Assembly (NCBI GenBank): GCA_016110215.1
Contig: JADWQD010000002.1
Span: forward strand, 1,798,001-1,862,000
From: Capronia americana
Lineage: Eukaryota > Ascomycota > Eurotiomycetes > Chaetothyriales > Herpotrichiellaceae
DNA: 64,000 nt
Direction of reading: 5' to 3'
Part shown: positions 35,180-45,618 of the stretch, piece by piece
Layout: each line of letters begins with the position of its first letter
Position numbering within the stretch: position 1 is the stretch's first letter
Made by a program: the position numbers and the translations under genes
Notes under the pieces: generated by a model
Told to the model about the DNA's origin: nothing
The model's input: only the letters and a program-made list of their open reading frames with translations
The model's database searches: none

Positions 35180-36024
35180 TCAAGCAGTCTTTTGCCATGC
35201 TCCATAGACTCCGAGTAAACTGCTTGTTGTCCCCGCCAGACCGATGATCCCATCGTCAAAGTTGGCATAACCAAGCATCGTGCTGGGTACGGTAAGGTCG
35301 CAAAGGTCGGAGATCAGCTGGATGTTAACAGCTTGTTGTTGTCTATCACGAGCAAAGCCGGCATTGTCAGTTCTTCAAGTGCAACAAGCCAAGGATCGTG
35401 ATGCCCAACATACCTCGCAATCTTGACCTTCTCAACCTTGGCCTCGGCGTCCTTTTCATCGACAGCCTTGCTCCGTTCGCGCAACTTGTAGGTGTTGTAG
35501 ACCCCAGCAAGGGCGCTGGCGGTCAGTCCTGTGAACCAGAACCGATAGGCCGTGGCCTGAATACTCTTTGCTCGGGGGTCTTTCTTGACGCCCAATGCAT
35601 CTAACAGCGTCATCATATCAAAGAACAGGTAGCCAGCGTAGCCAATCTGCCGCAAGATCTGCAGGTATTGGGTGACCTTGTCGCCGTTACTCGACTTGAT
35701 TGCCGCATCGTAGATCTCGGATCCAGCGCGGATGTGTTCGACGAATTTGCCCGCTCGCAGTATCTTCCTTGTCAGACCGAACTGGTTCTTTACGACCGTC
35801 CATGGCAGGATGGCGCTCGTCGGGTTGTTGGTTCGGTAGAGATACCAAGCATAGAATCTCGCAAAGTACTGAATGGTCCGGAGAACCTTGTCTCGCCCAA
35901 CTGCAAAATCGCGTTGCGTTAATAGCTATCCATTGAAAGGTCGGGAGCGTCGCTTACCGGTAGTCGCGACATATCGGAGGTAATGGGTCACCGCAGGGTG
36001 GTAAACAAGGGCGTCTGCGACCAT
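35180..36024 (-). CDS. PEX11: Peroxisomal membrane protein Pex11
   Basis: The exons are 36024-35958, 35900-35414 and 35342-35180 (minus), with introns of 57 and 71 nt, giving 238 residues, the typical Pex11 length. The N-terminus MVADALVYHPAVTHYLRYVA starts a helix of the membrane-shaping type, followed by VGRDKVLRTIQYFARFYAWY. The C-terminal exon gives LISDLCDLTVPSTMLGY and a final hydrophobic segment, LAGTTSSLLGVYGAW, the likely membrane anchor. Pex11 elongates and divides peroxisomes and supports beta-oxidation. It lies upstream of PEPCK on the same strand and about 2.9 kb from a ligase with a peroxisomal signal. Confidence 0.95.
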
Positions 36025-38928
36025 GGCTGTGATGCTCCCTGCGTTATTCAGCTACGAGAAACGCTGAATGCGACGACTGAAGTCGAGGATGTTTTGAAGG
36101 ACAGAGTCAAATGGAGAGGAATGCCAGTCGGTTGCGCAATTGCAGAAGATTGCCGATGACCCAAGGAATGGAAGCGCCGAAGAGATCAAACCGCCGGGAA
36201 CAAGACAACGCTTGCCTCGGCATATTCGGCCATTCCCAGCGGAGGCTCATTTCCATCGCTGTCTCTCTGTCTCTCACCAAGTGCCCTCAATGTCACATGA
36301 AAATGTTAGACCCCGTATATGTCTATTTTGCTACTGAGGATTCCTTTAGAGTGTTTTAAGTGATGGAATTCCTGCTAGCTGCGAATGCTTAGCACCTTCT
36401 CAGCCGTCTGCTCACTTTCCTCAACCTCCCGATTGACCTGTTCTGTGTACCGGTTGTTGAGATGCGGATGTCTGAACACCGTCACTGAGCAAGGTCCGAA
36501 TTGCACGATGAGCATCATACCCATCCTCTCGATCGGCTTTCATATGCGGGGCGTCTCTCGATGTTATGTTGCCAATGGTCGTTTCGTTGCCAGGCTAGCG
36601 AACGCTCAGTCGCGCGCTTTCACGTGCAAATTCCTGTCCGCGTCCGCTTCCGCTTCATCGGTGGAAGGGAAGCAATGGGATGAATGCCGAGATTTTACAC
36701 TTGATAGGGAGCTGCGGACCGACAATCATAGCAGCATACACTTTATCTCGCAAAGGGTCACGCCATTCTCATGCTGAATTTAGTTTCCGAACTTTCCTGT
36801 TCAATCTCGACAAGTTCTTCACCGGCACTCGATCGTTCAATGTGGTCATTGCATATTCATCAGACTGGGTCTGTCCTTCCAAACTTCTCGAGGGGAGAAT
36901 TGTCTCGCTCTCCGCTTTTCTGACTTGGGATCTCGTGGCGAACCTTGGTCCGATCCGGATATGTTGCTCTGGGCACGGTTTACAGCTTCAAGTTCTAGAA
37001 AACGCAGCCGGCCCTGCTTTCTTGCCAGTTCAATCTACCATCCTCACCGGCACCGCGTGAAGGCCTGATGACTCTCTAAGCGTAAGACCCAGATGCCACA
37101 GAGGGTAGGGTAAGGCTCACTGCTTTCGGACCGCCGGGTAAGAAATTGCTCAGGCGTGTGAGTCTCAGACAGGACAAAGTCGGAGTCAGGGCCAGCTGCT
37201 GCTGCCCTACCTCTTCCGCCGCTACGATCTTCAAGTCCTGTCTGCTCCGTTTGAAATCCGACAACCCTTGTGTTGGCTATTCTAGGTGACGTCGTCACGT
37301 ATCACTCCGTGTCTTCAGTTCTCCTTCACCTTCTGTGTTCTGTTAACTGGGTCACAGAACGACGTTGCCAGAGTTAGCGAGAGCTAAGTCTCTCCTACTC
37401 GTTGATTGACCCTGAGACGACCTTTGGCGTGCGGCTGCACAGAAGAAAGAGAGATTCGATGTTCCATCGGCATTGCTGGCTTGCATCTTTTCTCGATGCT
37501 ACTCATGAACTGCGCTATCCAATTGATGACGGCGTACGAGCGAAGTACGAGCGCGTCCCTCTGAGCATCTCCTACTTCTGGAACCCTCTAGACTGAAAGT
37601 ATTATACTTAAAGAGCACCCCTTTCGACCCCTCGTCTTCTACATGGTTTGGCGGCAGGCACTGAGCAGATCGAGTAGACGGAAATGGCACGCCGAATATA
37701 TTGGGGGGACTACCAATACCCTTGCATTCAAACCTTGACCGCACCAAGTGAGCGAAGCAGCATTTCACCAATCCATGTCTTCGTTCAAACTGTGGGCACT
37801 AGTGCGATGCTCCCGCCGAATTTGGAGTAAATGAGTTCGATCAATCATAATCATATCAAACGTCCGTCTACAGGTAGGAGAATTCTCCGGACCCGGCGGG
37901 AACCTCATCCAGGGCCTCTTCAAGATCTGAGAGAGCAATTTGATATCGGCGCTGAGCGTCATTACTTCGGTACACTAGAATTACTTCTCATCAACTCCGA
38001 CGTCTATATTATGGTGGGTCTTAACATGCAAGGACCATCAGCTCACCCAGAAGAGGTCACCGACTCACCCAGAAGAGGATCTTATCTCACCCAGAAGAGG
38101 TTATTAACTTACTTAAAGAGGTTATCAACGTATCTAGAAGAGGTCATTACCTCACCTAGATGGTGTCACCAACCCAGCTAGAAGAGGTCATCGACAAGCC
38201 AGATACTAGACAAGTTCCCACACGAGTCCTCACGCTGCCGCACGAATCGACAAATTTGGCTTCCTGATCATTGTGTAGACACAGGAATAGGACTTCGGTC
38301 TGCATCATACCAAGGCTCTGTCAGACTTCTTAACCCTTCTTGGTTCTCAGTATGATCAGACTGGCCCTCGTATATTGCTCGTTCTTAAGCTATGCGCAGT
38401 CGTTGCCGATGGATTTGTGCACGCGGTGAAGGAGGCCTGGGTTCGGCGAAGGGATGCCCGATCCTAAGGCAGTCGCAGTACATAGTTCGAGGCCTAGTTA
38501 GAGAGCCTCACGTCAACCTTCCGCCGGATATCATCTGGCTCCTTGTGGTCAGCGGTACTTCTGCTCTCGTTGATAGCTCGGAATCTACAGTGATTGGCTG
38601 GTGGCCAGGCTGTTAGCCGAGGCTGGACCAAGCTCTGGGGCTTTTGCGGAGATACGAAGCAATGTCGCCATTGTTCTTCTACTCGTACACTTCTGACATA
38701 CAGTTGTATATTGTCATAATAGCAAGCGTGTTGGACTCACGGTCCCTCTTTCGTGATCACTCATCGAGAGCCCTACTCGCACTAGTCTGGGGCATGACAG
38801 CTTGCCCCCCTGGACCAGCATATTCTAAGCCACGGGACGATCCATACGCCCGAACGAGTCCGCTGCTGTCCAGCTGCTTGTGATTGTCGCGGCGTCAGGG
38901 AGCCAACAGAGGAGGGATTTCCAGCGTC
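36025..38928. other. Spacer with tandem array, no intact gene
   Basis: 2.9 kb between divergent PEX11 and the CoA ligase. It holds the degenerate 22-bp array at 38042-38194 and an orphan open frame without ATG at 38291-38467, containing LTLLGSQYDQTGPRILLVLK. It may contain remnants of an older element; no transposase or reverse transcriptase motif was seen. Confidence 0.45.
38042..38194. repeat. Degenerate 22-bp tandem repeat, seven units
   Basis: The unit is close to CTCACCCAGAAGAGG plus seven variable bases. Units start at 38042, 38064, 38086, 38108 (21 bp), 38129, 38151 and 38173. The first three share an identical 15-base core. Later units differ mostly by C-to-T changes, for example CTTACTTAAAGAGG. 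The unit length is not a multiple of three, so it is unlikely to be a coding repeat. Confidence 0.9.
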
Positions 38929-40688
38929 ATGCCTACCCAATCATCTTTCCCGGATGTTGAGATCCCCAACGTCGACCTTTGGGGGTTGATGTTCGAGCTG
39001 CCGAGGGACTTTCCCGACTCCCGGGGTAGGCGGACTATGGTTTCTAACTTATGCCTCAGCCGCGCTGACGAGACTGGCAGTGATATACCGCGCGGTGGAC
39101 TCGTCTCGACACTACACGTTCGCCGACGTCAAGGAAGCTGCTTCGGCCTTCGGGGCGGGTCTTCGCAACCTGTGGGATTGGCAGAAAGGGGACGTGCTGA
39201 ACATCTACGCTCCCAATGACATCGATTTCTGCCCCATTGTCTACGGCGTCTTCTTCGCCGGAGGTATCGTGTCGCCGGCAAATCCGGGGTATTCGGCAGA
39301 CGAGCTGGCCTTCCAGTTGAACAATTCCGGGTCGAAAGCCATTGTGACGACGACTGATTTCTTGTCGACGGCGTTGAAAGCCGCAAAGAAATGCAACATT
39401 CCCGAAGATCGGGTCATCCTGCTGGGCAGCAAGCGAGATCCGAGTCACAGAGCCAAACACTGGACCAACATTCGCAAGACGTCAGGCGCAAGTCGATACC
39501 GGCGGCGGAAGATGGACCCTGACCAAGATCTAGCTTTCTTGGTCTACAGCTCAGGCACCACAGGGCTTCCGAAGGGTGTCATGCTGAGTCATCGCAATAT
39601 CATCGCCGACTTGCTGCTGATCAAAGGAGCCGTGGGCAAGTGGTACGAAGGAGGTAAAGACAAGATCCTGGGGGTTTTGCCCTTCTACCACATCTACGGG
39701 CTTACTGGGCTCGTTCAGCAACCCTTACACCGCGGCATCGAGCTTGTGGTGATGCCGGCTTTCAACCTCGAGGTATTCCTGAAGGCTATCCAGGAGCACA
39801 AGATCACCTTCATCTATGTGGCCCCGCCTGTGATCGTGCGGCTGGCCAGAGACCAGATGGTCGACAAGTACGACCTCAGCAGCGTCAAGATGATCACGAG
39901 TGGAGCGGCTCCTTTGACCAAGGAATTGGTCGATGCCGTCCACCAAAGGCTGAAGATCAGGATAAACCAGGCGTACGGGCTGAGCGAGACGAGCCCCATG
40001 ACACATACACAAGTAAGTTACATACCTAGTGGAGTCGGTGATGACGAGAACTCTCTGCTGATCACGGGTCCAGCCCTGGGACGAGTGGTACTCCTCAGTG
40101 GGAAGCGTGGGTAAGATGTTCCCAAACATGAAAGCGAAGTACATATCCGCGGAAGGGAAAGAACTCGGGCCCGGTGAGGTGGGAGAGTTGTGGTTGTCTG
40201 GACCGAACATCTTCAAGGGATATTGGAAGAATGAAGAAGCCACCAAAGAGGCCATAACACCTGACGGCTTCTTCAAGACCGGGGACGTGGGCTTCCAGGA
40301 CAAAGACCACAACTTCTACATCACGGACCGGGTCAAGGAGTTGATCAAGTACAAGGGATTCCAGGTCCCTCCGGCCGAGCTGGAGGGCAAACTGATGGAC
40401 CACCCTGCAGTCAACGACGTCGCTGTCATTGGTGTGAATGACGAAGAACAGCACACCGAGGTGCCCAGGGCTTACGTGGTGGCCAGCGATAAGAGCAAGA
40501 CGAGTGAGAAGGACGCGGAGGAGATCGTGCAGTGGCTGGCAGGCAAAGTGGCCAACCACAAGAGGCTGCGAGGCGGCGTGCGATTTGTCGACGAGATACC
40601 GAAGAGCGCTGCAGGTAAGATCCTGCGCAGGCTGTTGAAGGACCAGGCAAAGGCGGAGAATGGCAGGAACGGCAAGGCGAAACTGTAG
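38929..40688 (+). CDS. Peroxisomal 4-coumarate:CoA ligase-like acyl-CoA synthetase
   Basis: The exons are 38929-39025, 39081-40012 and 40074-40688, with introns of 55 and 61 nt, giving 547 residues. It belongs to the ANL superfamily: the carboxylate is adenylated with ATP, then transferred to CoA. Motifs seen are YSSGTTGLPKGV (about 187-198), YGLSETSP, GFFKTGDVGF, KGFQVPPAEL and the catalytic-lysine region KSAAGKILRR near the end. The protein ends in AKL, a canonical PTS1 signal, so import into peroxisomes is expected. Family members of this type activate phenylpropanoid, fatty or jasmonate-like acids; the exact substrate is not readable. The first splice joins FPDSR to VIYRAVDSSRHYTFADV, as in relatives. 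The start ATG fits the family N-terminus FPDVEIPNVDLW. Confidence 0.93.
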
Positions 40689-41643
40689 CAACGGCGCTGT
40701 AGATACACTGTATCGATACCCGTGTCCCGTCGAGTGTCGGGGGGGCAAGTGATTAGGCAGTGATGGTGGGAAGCCGATGCGACGTCAGTGAGCAACAGCC
40801 GAAAGCTAGACGCGAACAAGGCGAGCACCAAGCTTTTTGGCCCGCGCCTCTGCATTCGAATCGGAAGTTTGTGCCGATTAAGCGTCGCGCTTGGCTGCTT
40901 GGGTCCTAAAACGCAAAGTGTCCGCGTGTCCACCTTTCACCCTGCAAAATCATTCTTACTCTGAAGGATTTTTCTGTTCGATTCAAAATTCGGTCGATTC
41001 CTTCTAGAGCGTGGCCAATATGTTGTCTGCATCTGATACACGTGCTGGAGGCTGGACAACCGGCAGACGACTCCATCTCGGCCACGCGGCCCCTGAGTAG
41101 AAGCTATCATGACTGTGGGAGGCGGCCACTCTCCTGGGAAGCAAGTCTCCCACGCTATCAATGTAGCAGCGGCGATCCCGAGGCGTTCAGTGTAAGCTCG
41201 AGGCCGCTTCATTTGCTCTGATTGCCACCGACGTTGCATCCTGCCCTCTAACCTCCCACAAAGTCATGCAGGAAGCTGCAACCGGCAAAGTCGCAGATGC
41301 TGTTTGCCGATTAGATCGGTCCTTCGCAACGGGGACGAGACCATCTTCGGACATGATCTCGAGTGGCCCTTGTATCACAGCTATCGACCTGGCTTGCTCT
41401 GACGTCTGCTCCACCAGCCCACCGTCCCCACTCCTGCTGTCAATCTACCTGGTTCCCGGCTTGCAGTTTCTCCTTTCGGTATCGCCCTGACCGACTCGCG
41501 ATCTCTTGAGACTTGACGCAGCATCTCTTCCTCGGCAGCATTCGACTGGCTACTGGGTTATATATACATTGCCTCGTCCCACAGGCTCTGACCCGTTACT
41601 TGCACCCGATCATCAGCCAGGTTCCAACACAGCCAAACCGACC
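40689..41643. other. Promoter region of the Git1-like transporter
   Basis: 955 bp. A TATA-like element lies near the 3' end; otherwise short chance frames only. Confidence 0.45.
41558..41566 (+). promoter_or_regulatory. TATA-like element of the transporter gene
   Basis: TTATATATA, about 80 bp upstream of the ATG at 41644, with a pyrimidine-rich leader between. Position and sequence fit a core promoter; not experimentally known. Confidence 0.5.
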
Positions 41644-43152
41644 ATGATGGACACCGTCGAGAAGCAGATCATCGAAGAGAATCTCGGCCCGGAAGCCGCA
41701 CGCCGATACTCGATCCACGAGGCAGCCCTTGATGCCACCCCAAAGTCGCGATGGGAACGCACCTGGCCCGTTCTCGCTTGCGGTGCGGGACTGTTCTCTG
41801 ACGGCTACCTCAACGGTGTGATTGGATCCGTCAACACCATGCTCAAGATCATCTACAAGGATGAATACGTCAAGTCCGATGCTCAGAGCAACGTCTCCTC
41901 TATCGCCTTCGCTGGTACGGTTGTCGGCCAGCTCGTATTTGGGTACCTTTCAGACCACTGGTCTCGCCGCCACTCTCTGTTGATCTCCACCGTCATTCTG
42001 ATCGTCTTCTCTGCCCTCGGCGCTGCTTCCTACGGCGCCGGCGGCAGCATCCAAGGCCTCTTTGCTGCGTTGACGGCGTTTCGTTTCCTCCTCGGCATCG
42101 GAATTGGAGGCGAGTACCCTGCTGGCTCGGTCGCTGCGGCAGAGAGCACCGGAGAGCTCAAACGGGGCCATCGCAACCGGTGGTTCATCTGTTTCACAAA
42201 CTTGGCCATCGACGTCGGCTTCGTCGTTGCCGCCTTTGTCCCGATGATCTGCGCCTTGATTTTCACGGACAAGCACCTGCGAGCCGCATGGAGGGTCTGC
42301 CTGGGATTGGGAGTCATCCCGCCTCTGTCGCTGCTCTATCTGCGGATCAAGCTCCAAGAACCTGAGGAATACAACCGTAACAAGATGAACCACTACCCGT
42401 ACTGGCTGATCTTGAAGTTCTATTGGTGGCGCTTGTCGGTGGTGGCGCTGATCTGGTTCGTCTACGACTTTTCCACATACTCCTTCGCCATCTATTCCTC
42501 CTCGTGGCTGGCATTCCTGCTCCCCGCCGATGCGCCTCTCTGGAAGAGTTTCGGCTGGAACACGGTCATCAACCTGTTCTACGTCCCCGGTGCCGTGATT
42601 GGCGCGTTCCTCTCCGACTGGATCGGCCCCAAATACTGTCTCATTACCGGCGTTCTGCTCCAGGGCATCGTCGGCTTCATCATGACCGCAATCTACAAAC
42701 ACCTCGACCAAGCCTCCCAGGTCGGTGGCTTCGTGGTCATCTACGGAATCTTCCTCGCTCTCGGCGAGATCGGCCCGGGAGACAACATCGGCCTCATCGC
42801 GTCCAAGACATCGGCCACCTCCGTCCGCGGCATGTACTACGGCATTGCGGCCGCGTGCGGCAAGATCGGAGCCTTCGTCGGCAACTACATCTTCCCAGAT
42901 ATCATCAAGGCGGCAGGGGACGATGTCATCAAACAAGGACAATACCCTTTTTACGTGAGCAGTTCGCTCTGCATCTTCAGCGCCATAATTGCCTTTTTGT
43001 TCCTGCCCCAAATCGGACAGGATACAATCACCGAGGAGGATGAGCGGTTCAGACAATATCTCATCAAGCATGGATACGATGTCAACACGCTGGGCACGAA
43101 GAAGTATCATGAGGAAAAGACTCTTGCCGTCGAACGGGCTCAAGAGAAATGA
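41644..43152 (+). CDS. Git1-type glycerophosphodiester / phosphate:H+ symporter (MFS)
   Basis: A single exon of 502 residues. The ATG at 41644 is in a good context (ACCATGATGG); the frame opens 138 bp earlier without family-like sequence. Twelve hydrophobic segments are visible, with a cytosolic loop in the middle. Diagnostic stretches are GAGLFSDGYLNGVIGSVNT in helix 1, GQLVFGYLSDHWSRRHS (MFS signature) and FLLGIGIGGEYPAGSVAAAE in helix 4. The pattern matches the Pho84/Git1 branch, and ELKRGHRNRWFI with VYDFSTYSF points to Git1. Git1 imports glycerophosphoinositol and glycerophosphocholine at the plasma membrane, usually when phosphate is scarce. The C-terminus is acidic then lysine-rich. 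No intron. Confidence 0.92.
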   Translation: MMDTVEKQIIEENLGPEAARRYSIHEAALDATPKSRWERTWPVLACGAGLFSDGYLNGVIGSVNTMLKIIYKDEYVKSDAQSNVSSIAFAGTVVGQLVFGYLSDHWSRRHSLLISTVILIVFSALGAASYGAGGSIQGLFAALTAFRFLLGIGIGGEYPAGSVAAAESTGELKRGHRNRWFICFTNLAIDVGFVVAAFVPMICALIFTDKHLRAAWRVCLGLGVIPPLSLLYLRIKLQEPEEYNRNKMNHYPYWLILKFYWWRLSVVALIWFVYDFSTYSFAIYSSSWLAFLLPADAPLWKSFGWNTVINLFYVPGAVIGAFLSDWIGPKYCLITGVLLQGIVGFIMTAIYKHLDQASQVGGFVVIYGIFLALGEIGPGDNIGLIASKTSATSVRGMYYGIAAACGKIGAFVGNYIFPDIIKAAGDDVIKQGQYPFYVSSSLCIFSAIIAFLFLPQIGQDTITEEDERFRQYLIKHGYDVNTLGTKKYHEEKTLAVERAQEK

Positions 43153-44562
43153 GCCGAGTCGGATGTAGTAACCTCGAGTAAGCTTGAGGAACAGCCTAGA
43201 CCATTACTAGCGATGGAAAGCCCTTGATAGCGAGCAATGATACAATCACACGCCTTTGCCTCTCTTTCCTTTTCTGCATAATTCCGTCATTCGAATCCCA
43301 TCCCATCCCATCGACTGGCGGCCGTCCTTCCGGTCATGTACCTGGAGCTCGAACGGAGGTCTATCGCGTGCGTGTCTGAAGAACAATGCAACACGAGGAC
43401 AATGGTGAATCTACTGTAGGAAGGCTTGTGGATTAGCACAGACTGAGACAGGGCGGCATCCATTCCCACAAGAGCAGCTGCGTTCGTTTCCTGAGTTCGG
43501 ATCACTTGTTAGGTATTATCTTTCGGACTGGTGTTGATTATTTGATTCGAAGGATCTGACACTATGAGTATCCTAAGTATATCGTGTCCGAGCTAGTGCT
43601 GCACGCTCAGCTTCGAGGAGTCGAAGATAGGTAACCTTCAGCAGACGAACGCAATAATCTCAACTCTAGAGTTGAGACACAATTACATAGGTGACAATGC
43701 CAATCCAGATCTGAGGAAGTGTCGTTTTCGTTTGCCGTGATCGCGCCTCGGTTAGATGCCAGCAGTAGCGTCAAGCCCAGCCCATGGAATGGAACACACG
43801 CCCTACACAGTATGTAGTCGGTTACCGAGGACACGGTCCTTACCTACCCAACTCCTTCCTAAAGGGCGATTAGCACGCTGCCAGATACCTGGTAGTCTTG
43901 CGCCTCGGGAGACTCTTCTTGCATGCAAAGCTGTTCACCTTTCCCTTCTGTACGAGGTATGAGTGAGATCCTTCCTCCCCCGTCATCATGTCGACGTTGC
44001 AGCGACGTCATAGGACGAATCCAGGAAGCGGCTAGTAACGAGCAGCGAGGATCTCGAAGAACGGTCCTGAACGGTCTCGCACCAGTACTCGGTACTCGCA
44101 TTGCACTGCCCTGCCCGTATGTGGCGATGCGGAGTTCATTCTGCGTCCCACCTTGAGGACCCTCCCTGGTCCTGTCCGGTCCGGTCTGGGAGGGTTTGAG
44201 CTTCGCATGATCGAATTGGACCCCGCGTGCTTCGGTTGAACGGTTGGAGTTTTGATCATGTCGCGGCCCTCGTACATAGGGCGCTTGTGTGGTGGGAGGG
44301 TGGGATCAAGAATAACTGTTAATATTTCCCTCAGAGATGTTTTGCTCGTAAAAAAGGTATAAATCCGTCGTGTTCCCCGGTTGGATGTTGTACATATGTA
44401 GGTTGGAGAGGCTCGTAGTATTTCGTTCTTTACTCACCGACAAATATCGTCGACGCCTGGGAAATTAATTCATTGTTAGAGCCTGTCATTGAGACTCTCT
44501 GGGTTACCAACTCACTTCTGCCACTTCTGCCACTTCTCCCACTTCTCCCACCTCTGCCCATC
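43153..44562. other. Spacer upstream of the GFA-domain gene
   Basis: 1.4 kb. It contains a TATA-like GGTATAAATCC near 44356 and a 9-bp direct repeat in the last 50 bp (listed). Near 44090 are imperfect GTACTCG repeats. No gene supported. Confidence 0.45.
44513..44557 (+). repeat. 9-bp direct repeat in the presumed leader
   Basis: Five tandem units of CACTTCTGC or single-base variants (CACTTCTCC, CACCTCTGC), ending 5 bp before the GFA-domain ATG. Pyrimidine-rich leaders are common in fungi; here the tract is a true tandem repeat. Confidence 0.85.
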
Positions 44563-45186
44563 ATGCCGACCGGAAGCTGCTTCTGCGGAAACATCAAGGT
44601 GGAATACTCGGGTGATCTTGCCGCGACAGTCAGTTCATGACCTCTCTCTCTCTCCCTCCCTCAGATCAAACGTCTGTCGTTTCCACCTGGCCGACTGACT
44701 GACTGGATATGTATGGATAGGCGCTCTGCCATTGCGCAGACTGCCGAAAGATCTCGGGCGGCAACTATTCCAACAACTTCGTCGTGCCCAGCGCCAATTT
44801 CAAAGTCACGCAAGGGACACCGAAAGAGATCGTCAAAATAGCGGACAGTGGCAAATCCATCACCAGTTGCTTCTGCCCCGACTGCGGTAAGTCATGGCCC
44901 CTGAAATGGCAAGCGGCCGGCTGCATCAGGGGAGGTGGGCTCTAGGGTCCGTACTGTAGAACTGACAGGAGCCGCGCGCGCGGGCACACCAGGGACCACG
45001 TTGTTCAGATACGGAGACTCATTCGGCGGGATTGATGGCATGAGAATCATCAAGGCGGGTATCCTGGACGACGTCAACATCCTCAACCAGACCAAGCCTG
45101 GCGCCGAGTTTTTCGCACCGGAACGAATCAAATGGGTGCCTGCGGTGGAAGATGCTGGTCAAATCGACACAATGCCACCTTCCTGA
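44563..45186 (+). CDS. GFA / Mss4-like zinc-binding protein
   Basis: The exons are 44563-44628, 44721-44886 and 44993-45186, with introns of 92 and 106 nt, giving 141 residues. The zinc ligands are in the expected three groups: GSCFCGN at residues 5-11, ALCHCADCRKISG at 23-35 and TSCFCPDCG near 71-79. Family members share the beta-tent fold of glutathione-dependent formaldehyde-activating enzymes, but most fungal copies have no proven activity, so formaldehyde handling is only one possibility. The C-terminus has FGGIDGMRIIKAGILDD. The protein is likely soluble and cytosolic. The splice sites conform to GT-AG and keep the frame. Confidence 0.9.
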
Positions 45187-45618
45187 GCGAGCAGCAATGG
45201 CAAGGACCCGTGCTAGAAAAAGAGACACGGAGCAGGAAGATGGTGTGAATTGATGTATCTCAGAAGTCTGAATTACTCATGTTTAGTGATCTCCTGATGG
45301 GACTCCCCAAATTGCCACCAATACCTGATCAATGATCGGCCAGCTAAGATGCTCATTCTCCTTGCAATCCATAGGGTAAAGATAGCTACATTGAATGCCA
45401 AGTCGAAGCAGGGTTGTCCCTTTCTGTACAGCCACCGGCGTCGGATCGTTGGGGCCGTCCTACGCCGGCAGGAGGTCACGTTGGTCTTCACGACCAATCC
45501 AGAGATTAAGTGTATTGCGTCTTATAGATGCATGGGTATCGTCGTGATGCTTTCAAGCCGCTCTCAAAAACAAATTTCCAAGACAAAAAAGTTATCTCCG
45601 TCGTCAGAACTGACAAAC
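45187..45618. other. Convergent 3' spacer
   Basis: 432 bp between the GFA gene (plus) and the 532-aa gene (minus). Nothing recognised. Confidence 0.4.

Noticed and set aside
38042..38194. Tandem array considered as a CRISPR array
   Set aside because: The units are contiguous 22-bp repeats with no unique spacers of constant size, and the host is a eukaryote.
41950..43143. 397-codon minus-strand frame opposite the Git1-like transporter
   Set aside because: Antisense shadow: Asp/Glu/Gln-rich with no structure, while the sense strand shows clear MFS motifs.
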